Shown here: positions 50,073 to 64,000 of the stretch, in pieces
Numbering within the stretch: position 1 is the first letter of the stretch
Layout: every line of letters starts with the position of its first letter
Origin: Tillus elongatus
Lineage: Eukaryota > Arthropoda > Insecta > Coleoptera > Cleridae
NCBI GenBank assembly: GCA_964006375.1
Contig: OZ023266.1
Coordinates: 159,467,292-159,531,291, forward strand
DNA length: 64,000 nucleotides
Reading direction: 5' to 3'
Made by a program: the position numbers and the translations under genes
The notes under the pieces: generated by a model
What the model was told of the DNA's origin: nothing
The model's database searches: none
The model's input: only the letters and a program-made list of their open reading frames with translations

Positions 50073-50309
50073 ACTACAAGAATATGTCAAATAAAACATT
50101 GATACTATGAAAATGTCAACTAAGCTGATGATTACGTTTTTTGTGCAAAACTTGACAAAAAAAAATCAGGTTTATTTGTGTAAAAAAAATGCGTTGTGAT
50201 TGGGGTTATCCATGTATAGTGGCATTAAGTTGGAGACAGTTACCAGAGTAGCAAGGGTCCCTTTTCGGGTAAAATTCTGTGTTTTGTGTTGGAATAAGTG
50301 CCAAATATA

Positions 50310-51662
<1,353 letters not shown>

Positions 51663-52859
51663 AAAATTCAAATAGGCACACGCCACTCTAACCAATCAAA
51701 AGAAAATATAATAATTGTATTTTTCTGATACTTGGACAAAACGGTAATGTAAATTATTAATGTTTACTTAGAGTAAAAAAATAGGGAAGAGGAGAAATTG
51801 TGCTCACTATAGAGATTGTTTGTAAAATATTTATCCTGGTAGTTCTTTTTCTTTGTGAGGAATAAATTAATCATTTATTAAAGGGTTTTTCTTCATTATA
51901 TTCTGACTCTAACCTTTTGAACGTAGAGATACTAGCTCTTTAGTTAAATAAAGAGTAATGAGCTTTTGACTCTATAAGGTCTGACGAAAAGCCGCCGATT
52001 ACATTTGTTACATCAGTGCTCATCATAGGTTCATATCTTTACTTCGTGATACCAACATGACTTTAGCTGACAACGTTTTTTAATGCGTAAACGTATTTTA
52101 TTTAACGTTAAAATATATTTTACGGATTAGGAAACGGTTATTTATAAAGACTACAAATATTAGATTTCTTTTTCCAAATATTGCTGATACATTTGAGAAC
52201 AAGTAATGTTACGCAGGCGGCAAAGAGAGCTTAAGTTAATTTTAGATGCATAGTAATAATTTAAATCGAAGGATCCTAAGCTCACATGTAGTTTTAGATT
52301 CTGACTCCTTTGTGCATCCTTCGAGGACATTTCCTGTAGTAGGATGTTTGAAAAAACGAGATAAGGTCGAAATCACATGGCTGGCTAGTAAGACGGACGT
52401 GAACTGAGATTGATTGCCACTGGGACATTCGAAGGGCCATCACGACAACCTGCATTTGGCTGAAATTGACTACAGAATAATATGGTTTCTCAGAGCAGTA
52501 GGCAGAATAATTAAGTTCAGAACATTCTTTTGTTGAAATTTATTGTGCTCTAACTAGACCGAATTCACTGAGTGAAATTTGAACCTGTGATGAGCATTGA
52601 TACGTACAATTTGAAGATCCCAATCCATTACAATGCAGTTTTGAAGCCTGACAATCGCCTCGCTAACAAAGTTATCATTATCAGAATGATGAATAAACTA
52701 AGCGATTAAAAACTAGAATTCCTACCCATATTTTAGTTGACAAGCGATTGTCAACAGCGTCCTCCATCGATGTATACAGACACACTCCAACTGTTTTGTC
52801 GAAATTCCCTGTAATTTAGCGTAAGTTCTTGAGCTAGCCAGCTCTTTAATAGTTGGTTG
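51663..52859. other. No gene recognised
   Basis: AT-rich DNA with no motif or repeat found. Confidence 0.5.
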
Positions 52860-53099
52860 GTGTCGTATACTTGCAATATGGTAGGTGGTACTGGACTTTT
52901 CCTTTACGTGATAGTAAAGGATTTTTTTCACGCCCGAGGAGGTACCACCCCTTACATCAAGGGACCGGTGAAGTCTCAACGGACGTTTCCGGTTTTGGTG
53001 TATCAGTACGTTTCCCTTATAAGCAAACATGATGATGGCTCCTCCTTGACAAAAGATTCCGGAGGTAAAATACCCCTTCATTCGGATCTCCGGGAGAGG

Positions 53100-53760
53100 G
53101 GTGTAGAGGGGGCGCCAGCATCAAGATTTAACATATCCTTCTCGAATATATGTCGCCTAAATTCTAACCTAAACTCCGTCCACCATTTCCTCCAGGCTAA
53201 TAGCCCCCAACTCCTCTTCCTCACCGAAACTCAAATCAGTGCCAAAACAGCCACTAATCACCTTAACTTCCCGGGGTATGAGCTCCTTACTTCCTTTAGA
53301 TTGCATGGAGGCGTGTGCGCGAACCTCCGTAGCAATCTACCCTGCACCAGGCTCCCCAATTTAAAAGCTGAAAGAAAATACATACTATGGATAAAACTCT
53401 CTCTCAGGGCTGCAACTTAATTCATCTGTTGCATTTACCGGTCACCTTCTGACAACTTTGTCCAGCTCTTTGACTACCTTTCTGAAAAAACCACCCCATC
53501 TGATTTCTGAATATCCTTATTCCGAGGTAACTATTCTTGGTGACTTCAATGTCCATAATAACGAATAGCTAGGATCTTCAAAAACCGATCCATAAGGAAG
53601 AGCAGCGGAGGCCTTTGCAGTCAACAATTCTTTAACCAATATTTTTCGCATCCCAACACACAGCTCAAATGCCTTGGATCTCCTTCTTACTACAAATCCT
53701 GACTACTATAAGATATCAGTCACCCCCTTGGTCGCTCAGACCACGGTATGGTCACTGCTA
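53100..53760 (+). pseudogene. APE-like endonuclease of LINE L5
   Basis: The first part, in the frame ending 53420, gives FSNICRLNSNLNSVHHFLQA (the Asn block), NSPQLLFLTETQISAKTATN (the Glu block, T-E-T) and a GYELLTSFRLHGGVC block. After a stop at 53418-53420 other frames carry FICCIYRSPSD, a diverged Gly-Asp-Phe-Asn region (53540-53570) and HSSNALDLLLTTNPDYY, then a disrupted Ser-Asp-His region. All the usual APE blocks can be traced, but stops and shifts inactivate the domain. Confidence 0.8.
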
Positions 53761-54037
53761 CCTGCGCAATGCAACCAGAGGTCACACAGTCATCACACCC
53801 ACGTATCGTTTGGCACTACAACTCCGCGAACTGGGACGAAATGCGAGATTACTTTTCCTTATTTCCAGCGTCTGGCTGCTTCTCTCATCCTGACCCCTCC
53901 GATATCTCACAAAGCGCCACCAAAATTATCCAAGCTGGCATGGAATTATTTATTCCACGTACACAGAAAACCTCTACAGCCACTCAAAAGCCCTGGTTCT
54001 CTAAATCCTGTGACAAAGCCAGACTTGGAAAGTCTCA

Positions 54038-55444
54038 GTGGATGAAATTGTTTCTACCGCCCTGGGCAAGGCTGAACTTTTTGCCTCGCTGTTCGCCGGA
54101 AATTCTACTCTCAACCCACCTTCAAATGTTCAACCACCAACAGTCCCCAATGTCGCGCATAAAATGACGGATATAATTTTCAAAACTAAACAGGTGCGAA
54201 AGATGCCCTTTTCTCTTAATACCAGAAAAGCCTCTGGCCTTGACGAGATCACAGGAATTGTTCTCAAAAAATGCGCACCAGAACTTGCTCCTGTCCTGAC
54301 TCGTCTGTTTCAGATATCTTACAATAGATGCATATTCCCTAGTAACTGGAAAACTGCTCGAGTACAACCCGTCCCCAAGAAAGGATCCAAAGCACTTCCT
54401 AGCAATTACATGCCTATTTCTCTCCTCTCAGTCGTCTCTAAAGTGATGGAAAAGTATATAAACACCGAATTACTAAAATTTCTTGAAAAACACAGTCTAA
54501 TCCACGACAGGCAGCATGGGTTTTGTCAGCGCAGATCAACTGCCGACCTCCTTTCCTTTATCACCCATTCTTGGAACAAGTCTATGGAACTACACGGTGA
54601 ACCCCAGATTGTCGCTCTAGACATATCCAAAGCATTAGACCAGGTCTGGCACGCAGCGCTGCTTAATAAACTTCCGGCCTATGGCCTACCACCAAAACTC
54701 TGTACCTGGACAGCAAATTTCCCCTCTAACCAGAGCATTTCTGTTGTCGTGGATGGCCATTCCTCTAAACTGTATCCAATTAATGCAGGAGTTCCTCAAG
54801 GTTCAGCTTTAGCCCCTACTTTGTTTCTTCTCTACATCAATGACCTCCTCTCCAGCACATCCAACCCAGTTCAGAGTTACGCGGACGACAGCACCCTCTA
54901 CTCAAATATACAATTTTCTAAGCTCGTCTCTTTAGATGACGATTTTAGACTCATGCAGGCTTCTGTCTCCGTGGATTTCCAAAAAATATTAGACCGGGGG
55001 AGCAGAAATCTTGTACAATTCAACCCCACCAAATCACAGTCTTGCTTTCTTTCTCAAAAGAGATACACCAGCCGTAGATCCATCACAATGAACAACCAGG
55101 TTATTCAAAGTAATGAGTCCCTTGCACTTGTTGGCATTTCTGTGGATCGAAATCTCAATTGGCACCAACATGTCAGATCAATTGCAAGAGCGGCTGCTAA
55201 GAAAATAGGTTTCCTCTTCCGGGCTCGCAAATACTTTTCACCAGCTAATCTATATACCTTATATACTTCACAAATAAGACCAAACCTCGAATACTGCTCC
55301 CACATCTGTGGTGCTGCTGCCGCTTCTACACTTGCTATCCTGGACTCCATTCAGAAGAGAGCTATACGTCACATAGGTGATCCTACCCTCACCCAAAGGC
55401 TGCCATTCCTTGCCTACCGACGTGGTGACCTCTCTCTTTTATAG
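54038..55444 (+). pseudogene. Reverse transcriptase of LINE L5, long open frame
   Basis: 468 codons, the longest real coding frame in the window. Motifs: NWKTARVQPVPKKG; NYMPISLLSVVSKVMEKYIN; LDISKALDQVWH (motif A, Asp at 54620-54622 and 54638-54640); INAGVPQGSALAPTLFLLYI (motif B); SYADDSTLYSN (motif C, YADD at 54878-54889); FNPTKSQSCFLSQ; then thumb motifs YFSPANLYTLYTSQIRPNLE and ILDSIQKRAIRHIGDPTL. Catalytic residues are complete. Motif A reads K-A-L-D where copy L2 has K-A-F-D. The frame ends at TAG (55442-55444) in the (CT) stretch, beyond which the C-terminal extension is in another frame. The frame's first codons come from a linker deletion junction, so its start is not a natural one. 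Confidence 0.9.
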
Positions 55445-55789
55445 ATATCTGCACGGGCACTGATCAGAGGAGCTTTCTTCCATAGTTCCTCCACCTGCTG
55501 CCCCCAACAGATCTACCAGGGGCACAGAGCGAATGCACGCTTTTACTGTCTAGGTCACCGGACATAGAAAATCTTGTTATGCCCGCTCTTTTGTCCCCCG
55601 AACCTCCAAACCTTCAAGTCCAGAATTAACAAGTTGCCTCTTTCCTGCTCGTAGACACCCACGGTACGATAGTATTTAGGCTCTAAGCCCTCGTGATGTG
55701 TTGTTGAAATAAGTGTTGTTGAAATAAAAAAATAAAAAAAATATTTATAATTGTTCATTCTATAAAAAAAAATTGAAGCACTCTTTCCT

Positions 55790-58279
<2,490 letters not shown>

Positions 58280-58420
58280 AAGATAAGATAAGATGCCCAT
58301 AAGAAACGCAGTATTATTCTTTTGTTTTAAAATGTTTCCAGGACAACGAATGTCAAACATTCATTCAGTGTCAACAGTTTTGAAACATTAGTAATTTAGT
58401 GTCAACAGTTTTTGTGCAAA

Positions 58421-59515
58421 ATGGCAAGTTTAAGTGAAACCGAACGTATCGAAATTTTAATGATGATAGGGTACGGTGATAGAACACGAAGTTTTGCTCA
58501 AGTGGTGATTATGTTCAATGAGTTGCATCCTGAGCGGGAATCGATCTCCAAATCCACAGTTTCGAAAACTTTGCATCGTTTTCACGAAACTGGCGGTATC
58601 AAGGATAAACCTAGAACTGGAAGGCCAGTAACCGTTACAAATGAAGAAAATTCTTTGAATGTAATATTGGATGTGGTGGAAAATCCGAAAACTTCGGCAC
58701 AGCAATTGGCTTTAAATCACAATATGAGTCGATATTCAATTCAAAAGATTACGAAGCGGGAAAAGTTCCGTCCATATAAAATTCATTTATTGCAAGAACT
58801 GAGTGAAGACGATTTTGATCGCAGAATCGAGTTCTGTGAACTTATTATGGAGAAGTTACGCCAAAATTTTAACTTTGCCAACCACATTTTGTTTTCCGAC
58901 GAATCTACATTTTGTGTGAATTGACAAGTCAACCGACACAACTGTAGGTACTGGTCAGACGAAAACCCACATTGGATGGAACAAATTCACACCCAAAGAC
59001 CGCAAAAAGTAAATGTTTGGTGTGCTATTATTGGTGGACATATCATAGGACCTTATTTTATACACGGTAATTTGAACTCTGCTCGATATTTGACACTTTT
59101 GCAAGAATCAATTGTTCCAGACGTTAGTCGATTATTTCCGAACAATAACGACCCAAATCTACCAGCGGAAGAAATATGGTTTCAGCAGGATGGGGCACCC
59201 CCTCATTTTGGAATTGAGGTACGGGAATATCTGAATCAAACCTTTCCTGGCAGATGGATAGGGCGCAGGGGAACTATTGAATGGCCAGCTAGGTCTCCCG
59301 ACATGACGCCGCTTGACTTTTTTTTGTGGGGTCATGTAAAAAATTTAATTTACCAAAATAGACCGCAGAATATTGAAGAGTTGCAAGCAAGGATTGTGCA
59401 TGAAATTAATAACATTCCTCAAAACGCTCTTGTAAATGCAGTGCAATGTTTTGTTAAGCGAATTCATTATTGTCAGGAGGTCAATGGAGAACACTTTGAA
59501 CATCTTATAAAATAG
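58421..59515 (+). pseudogene. DD41D mariner transposase of M2 with one premature stop
   Basis: The ATG at 58421 opens a frame of 364 codons to TAG at 59513-59515. The transposase binds the TIRs and inserts the element at TA. The N-terminus (residues 1-60, MASLSETERIEILMMIGYGD) is a helix-turn-helix; residues 60-130 are a linker with second helix-turn-helix and KPRTGRPVTV. Catalytic Asp residues by count are 160 (LFSDESTF), 257 (WFQQDGAPPHF) and 299 (MTPLDFFLWG), with 41 residues between the second and third: DD41D, the spacing of rosa-like mariners. TGA at 58922-58924 (codon 168) replaces what the context (CVN-x-QVNRHNCRYW) suggests was Gly, a one-base change. There is no other lesion, so the inactivation looks recent. 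Confidence 0.9.
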
Positions 59516-59927
59516 GATTTCAAACAATGTTAAAAACATCGCAACCGGTTCTTTTCACACTCACAGATTGTTTTCAAGAGATATTCTACTTTTCATTTAT
59601 TTTTGTTCTTCATCCAATAGATTTTAAAAACAATAGCGTTTATTTTTATTTATTTTTTTACCCGGAAACGATTGAGTTTATGTACATCATGCTTCTGATA
59701 AATGTTGCTCAAAATTAAGAGAAGGATTGAAATATTGAATAATATATAGGGTGTTCCATTAAAAAAAATTAATATTGGTGTGCCACGCCTGTATGACCAA
59801 CCCTGTATAAATGAAATTATCACCGTCTAGTACACATTGAAGAACCCAAAAACTTTTGTATAAAACTTTTTTCGACACCTTGTATATTTTCCCGGATAAT
59901 CGACCGTTTCCAGACTTATCAGCGACC

Positions 59928-59930
<3 letters not shown>
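59515..59930 (+). repeat. Right TIR of M2 (about 416 bp)
   Basis: Reverse complement of 57866-58279; overlaps the last base of the transposase stop codon. Confidence 0.9.

Positions 59931-60019
<89 letters not shown>
59931..60019. repeat. (TA)n microsatellite
   Basis: About 44 TA units between M2 and a 100-bp unique spacer that contains CACACACACACACA. Confidence 0.95.
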
Positions 60020-60021
<2 letters not shown>

Positions 60022-60115
60022 TTTACATTACTGAGGAGACTCGGGGCGTAAGCAAGGTCCGTAAAAATTTTGCATTTTATTTTTGCCTTACAAAATGAAA
60101 CACACACACACACAG

Positions 60116-60118
<3 letters not shown>

Positions 60119-60172
<54 letters not shown>
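60119..60172. repeat. (TA)n microsatellite
   Basis: About 27 TA units immediately left of M3. Confidence 0.95.
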
Positions 60173-60175
<3 letters not shown>

Positions 60176-60755
60176 TGCGTCCCAAACTGGATGGGAATGT
60201 ATTACTATATGCGTTATTATTAGAGATAGGAAGACAGTTAAATTAGCAATTTTTTCCGCATGCGATGTGAAATGCCTGTGAAAAGAGCTTTCCAATGATG
60301 TACAACATGCTTGAGAAATCTTGTAATTGCACTGACAATTTTGAGAAAAACTGTTTTGAGGATAGTAGGCTATGAAATCCACGACCAGAAAACAAATGAG
60401 AAAAAAACTGTTCAAAAAACAGTAGGCCATGGAGTCCAAAAATAGACTTCGACTTTTGACATAATTTTCCGTAATTGTTATGATTAAATTAAATACATAA
60501 CTAAATTTACTAACAGAAATCAATAAAAAGCAGATTAATGATTTACAAAGAGGCCTTTGAAAACTGTTTGATTTTTAAACGTAAGTCAATTGAAAAACAA
60601 CAGAAGAAAGGTTGCTATGGATATAACACTATCTCGACAATTAAGAATACTGAAATCCTTAGTTATCTGAACAATTTGAGGTGTATTTGACATATAGCTT
60701 AAAATTTTGTACTAAATAGTTTGTTTCCTGTTTATTTTAAATATTATTTAATAAT

Positions 60756-61836
60756 ATGTTCAGTAATGAAGAATATATTACATGTTGGAATGTTGCAGCT
60801 GCAAATTCATATCAAAACAACTAACCAGAAAGACGACAACCAAACACCAAAATATGTCGCAGGGTAGTGACCAAATTATTGAACGACGGTAGCTTTCACG
60901 CAGAGAAACTACCAATGCCTAGAAATGAAGAAAGAAATAATGCCGTCTTACTGGTTTCAAACAAAAACCCTCCGCAATCTGTTCGGTTTTATGGTGAACA
61001 AATTGACGTTCCAAAAAGTACGGCACACCGTGTATTAAAACAAAGTCATTACCATCGATACAAACCTACAATCGTACAAGGCTTAAATGTCAACGATTAC
61101 CCTAAGCGACTTCAATTTTGCAGATGGTATTAAGAACAATGTCAGCAAGATGAATATTTTCATTTGAAAATAATATGGACTGATGAATCCAGATTTACAA
61201 ATTATGGTGTGTATAATCGCCATCATAGGCATTATTGGGCAAATGAAAATCCCGATCTAAAGGAAGAAAGACGATTGCAAGACAGATTTGGTATTAATGT
61301 TTGGTGCGGCTTATTAGGTAAAAAACTCTTATTTTTATTTGTAGATTAGACAGTTAATTTAAAAAAAATCAGGTAATTTCATTGTTGGTCCGTTCTTTTT
61401 TGAAAATAATTTAACTGGGGAAAGATATCTTAATCTATTGAGAAATGATATCTTACCAAGAATTAGAAGAGTTCATGATAATTTAGAGGAGATTTAGTAG
61501 CAAAGAGACGGTTGTCCAGCTCACAATGTTAGGATCGTCAAAGAATTTTTGTGCTAAAATTTTAAAAATCGTGTCATTTGTAACAATGGGCCGGTTCTTT
61601 GGTGTGCTGAAAGTCCTGATATAACACCCATGGATTTTTATTTTTGGGGTACTCTGAAGAATGGTGTGTATAAATTCGATCCACCACAAAATATCAATGA
61701 ACTACGAAACAGAATCACGGAAGCTATCAATCATATTAACCAAAACACCATGACCAGAGTTTGCAGGCATGTTTTAAAAAGGTGTATAAAGTGGATTGAG
61801 TAAAACGGTGGCCATATTGAACAATTTTCTATTTAG
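60756..61836 (+). pseudogene. DD41D mariner transposase of M3, decayed
   Basis: The frame starts MFSNEEYITCWNVAAANSYQ and shows an in-frame stop after NN, then LLNDGSFHAEKLPMPRNEER, STAHRVLKQSHYHRYKPTIV and DYPKRLQFCRWY-stop. The first Asp is in IIWTDESRFTNYG, followed by NRHHRHYWANENPD and FGINVWCGLLG. A frameshift follows near 61320-61375, then FIVGPFFFENNLTGERYLNL, two stops, QRDGCPAHN (second Asp), GPVLWCAESPDITPMDFYFW (third Asp, 41 residues after the second by count), QNINELRNRITEAINHINQN, and a C-terminal NGGHIEQFSI-stop at 61834-61836. At least six lesions make it older than M2's transposase. Confidence 0.85.
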
Positions 61837-62221
61837 TGTATTTTTAAGTTTATATTTTATTATTTGTTGAGTTCCGTTTCTAATCGTGTTTTGTGGAGTT
61901 TAAGTTTCTATTTGTTATTGCCGGGTTTCGTTATTAAACTGCTTCACATAATATTACCTAGCATTATTACCTAATTAAGTATTGTAAATTAAATCACAAT
62001 ATTTTTTATCGTGAATAATTTCGGAAAATTATGTTAAAAGTAGAAGTCTATTGTTAGATTCCATGACCTACTGCTTTTTGAACACTTTTTTTATCATTTG
62101 TTTTCTGGTATTGGATATCATAGCCTACTATCCTCAAAATAGTTTTTCTCAAAATTGCCAGTGCAATTCCAAGATTTTTTAAACATGTTGTACATCATTG
62201 GAAAGCTATTTTCACAGGCTA

Positions 62222-62447
62222 TCATATGAGCAAACAATCCAATATGGATGCTATAATAAAAACAAATGTTCATACCTGTAGCTCAAAAACAAATGACAAT
62301 CCAAAGTTGAGAGTAGCACAAAAAGACTACATGTCAGATCAACGCCTACTTAGATATTGAAGCAAAAAATATATCGACAAATTTTGGTTTTTTCAAAATA
62401 ACGGGAAAACGAAAATTGACAGCGCAAAATACAAGTCATATTTGGAA
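62222..62447. other. Insertion in the right TIR of M3
   Basis: The left TIR runs continuously from TTTTCACAGGCATTTC (in complement) to the outer TIR, but the right TIR breaks after TTTTCACAGGCT and resumes at GAAATTCTAAAAATATTGC. The inserted bases show no motif I recognise; nothing coding. Confidence 0.6.
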
Positions 62448-62543
62448 CGAGCATGAAATTCTAAAAATATTGCTAATCTAACAGTCTTGCTATCTCTAAT
62501 AATAACAGAGATAGCAATACATTCCCATCCAGTTTGGGACACA

Positions 62544-62546
<3 letters not shown>

Positions 62547-62628
<82 letters not shown>

Positions 62629-62631
62629 TAT
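62547..62631. repeat. (TA)n microsatellite
   Basis: About 40 TA units with one TACA interruption, followed directly by the middle block of a family H copy. Confidence 0.95.
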
Positions 62632-62960
62632 GTATCACCCGGTACCTCAAAAATAATGGGCCGATTTTGATAAAATCTGGTACCTACATTTCCTTTGAAA
62701 GTGGCTTGATAAGTTAGTTAGCCAGGAAAATCGGTTTTCCGGAAAAAATGTATATCTCTGGAAATAACAAGTGAGGGAAACAAACTTTGGCACGCTATTT
62801 TCTGTCATAAAGAGTATCCTACGTACCAAAATTCAGATCGCTTTGTTAAAAGACAAAAAGGTTATAGGTAAGCCTCTGATTAAAAAGTGTTAAAACGTCA
62901 AAATTTATAATTATGGTAGTTGTACTAATGTAAGTGTAAAATACTACATGAAATGACTAA
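62631..62960 (+). mobile_element. Family H element, middle part
   Basis: TCACCCGGTACCTCAAAAAT, then AATGGGCCGATTTTGATAAA and GTTAGTTAGCCAGGAAAATC. The left hairpin end is absent: the (TA)n core is followed leftward by M3, suggesting that mariner insertions separated the halves. Confidence 0.65.
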
Positions 62961-63117
62961 CAAGCTCCTGGATATGTGTCTAAGTCGCTATTTTCTTCCA
63001 TTTCGTTCAAATATGAGCAAAAAATCCTTTGTAAATAAAAATTGTTTGGTATAAATAATAGAGACGTTAGAAAATGAACATACTAGCATATATACCTGCT
63101 AGTACATACATCTGAGA

Positions 63118-63360
63118 TATCGACGGTAGTCCAGCGGTCTATGCGATTGCATTATATAATCGAGTCCTATAATAAGACGAGTTCTAATCCTAGTTAGTGA
63201 CTTCACTTTTTATTAATTTTTTTTTAGTCTTTCATTTCATTTTACCGTTATCTAATCAGATTTTTGTTATTCCGGTGAATTGTTTAGCGAGTTTTTGTTA
63301 AAAAAATAATTTAATAAAGAGGAGATGAAAACTTTTAAGACTTATTTCAATTTAAATAGC
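63118..63360 (+). mobile_element. tRNA-derived SINE-like element C, copy 2
   Basis: The A box matches consensus (GGTAGTCCAGCGGTCTATGC, 63125-63144). The B-box equivalent is GAGTTCTAATCC (63180-63191). The body is shared with 32228-32470 (TTTACCGTTATCTAATCAGA; ACTTTTAAGACTTATTTCAA). Confidence 0.65.
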
Positions 63361-63369
63361 ATATCTGAT

Positions 63370-64000
63370 TGTTCTTGTCTTACCGATAACTCAGAAAATA
63401 ATGGGCCGATTTTGATCAAATTTGCTGAGTACATTCCTAAGTGAAGATTGGAACCTGTGATAAGCACTGGTAAGTACACGGGGAAAACCCAAATCAATGC
63501 AATACATATTTTTAAACACAGTCCTTTTGCAAGTCTTTCGTTAGCCAAGAAAATCAGAAAATTTTTGCGCGAAAATTTTGTGTTTTTTTAGAAAATTTTG
63601 TATATCTCCGGAAATAACAAAGTCATCGTATCCAAATTTTGCACGCGGATTTGCGCCATAACAAGTAAATTGAGAACCAAAACTTAGATCGGTAGGTTTG
63701 AACAAACAAAAAATTATGGACGTTTAAAGAAAAATTGGGATTTCCTCTTAAATCGCCATAGTTGTGATTTGAAACGTCAAATTCGCAACATTTAGGCAAC
63801 GTATGTAAAGCGAATACGAGTTATGTTGAGAAAATATAGCAAAAAGAGTGTTTTGCAAACTATTAAGTTTCAGCTTCAACCGTAAATGTCCTTTTTACGA
63901 AATTATTTTCAGAAAATTTATTTCATATAGACCCTTTTTCTGATGCTTTGGCAGTAGTTTTAATAACAGTTCATCGTTTAATGGTCTATAATTTTTAGCG
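63370..64000 (+). mobile_element. Family H element, continues past window end
   Basis: CTTACCGATAACTCAGAAAA, AATGGGCCGATTTTGATCAA, TATATCTCCGGAAATAACAA, then the region matching 15840-15910, cut by the window edge. A short unrelated stretch (63430-63510) interrupts the conserved block. It lacks a (TA)n core and hairpin on its left. Confidence 0.65.

Larger units (their letters stand above)
52860..55730 (+). mobile_element. APE-type LINE, longest copy (L5)
   Basis: Contains in order an endonuclease region with frameshifts (53100-53770), a linker shortened by about 220 bp relative to L3 (junction near 54028-54035), an open RT frame (54038-55444), the C-terminal extension in another frame, and a 3' end with a duplicated TGTTGAAATAAGTGTTGTTG tail and A-rich run. 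The exact 5' end is uncertain; 52860-53090 reads as non-repetitive relative to the other copies. Clade: jockey/CR1/L2 group, not resolved. Confidence 0.85.
60173..62546 (+). mobile_element. Mariner-like element M3 with long TIRs
   Basis: 2374 bp between TA dinucleotides in (TA)n arrays. The left end is CAGTGCGTCCCAAACTGG (60173); the right end is its near complement, ending GGGACACACTG at 62546. The left TIR reaches about 60485. The right TIR runs about 62010-62546 but is split by an insertion of about 225 bp (62222-62447). A decayed transposase occupies 60756-61836. Confidence 0.85.

Overview
The window is AT-rich animal DNA, almost certainly from an arthropod and probably an insect. The evidence is the set of mobile elements: DD41D (rosa-like) mariner transposases with an insect-type N-terminal helix-turn-helix, APE-endonuclease LINEs, RNase H-bearing LINEs, a Penelope-like element with a GIY-YIG endonuclease, a hAT fragment, tRNA-derived SINEs and a broken histone H3 copy. 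I cannot name the species. I found no intact host gene and no functional tRNA or rRNA gene. Nearly everything recognisable is transposon sequence at various stages of decay.

Layout. 1-6.2 kb is AT-rich and nearly featureless apart from one fragment of the (TA)n-core repeat called family H here. 6.3-8 kb has a hAT transposase fragment between two direct repeats, then a jockey-like RT fragment abutting a histone H3 pseudogene. 8.8-11 kb has a Penelope-like GIY-YIG ORF whose stop codon overlaps a hammerhead-ribozyme fold, a head-to-head inverted partner, and a decayed ORF of unknown family. 12.0-13.6 kb is a GC-rich retroposon with a higher-order repeat and a perfect 13-bp target-site duplication (TSD). 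14.7-17.3 kb has a SINE, a family-H element and an RNase H LINE fragment. 18.3-20.5 kb has a 5'-truncated LINE, a very clean hammerhead motif and a tandem duplication. 21.1-24.8 kb is a mariner with about 445-bp terminal inverted repeats (TIRs) carrying nested insertions. 26.3-31.1 kb is a small repeat split by two LINEs, with an unoccupied copy next to it. 31.3-35.8 kb has a family-H element and a long palindrome split by a LINE. 36.6-43.3 kb has (TA)n arrays, three SINE copies with TSDs, a mosaic transposase and a deleted LINE. 44-46 kb is a LINE with RT segments out of order. 46-49.4 kb is unassigned. 49.9-51.7 kb has family-H elements. 52.9-55.7 kb is the longest LINE copy, with an open 468-codon RT frame. 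57.8-62.6 kb holds two mariners in (TA)n DNA, one with about 415-bp TIRs and a single premature stop. Family H closes the window.

Three patterns connect these parts. First, long (TA)n arrays, nearly twenty of them, form the core of family H and flank all three bounded mariners, whose target is TA. Second, hammerhead-type self-cleaving motifs occur at 9.0 kb and 19.1 kb, with weaker relatives at 24.9 and 36.8 kb. Third, many insertions can be ordered in time because empty sites, TSDs or split inverted repeats survive. The window is best read as a transposon graveyard with a few recently active elements (the 57.9-kb mariner, the 52.9-kb LINE, the SINE copies).
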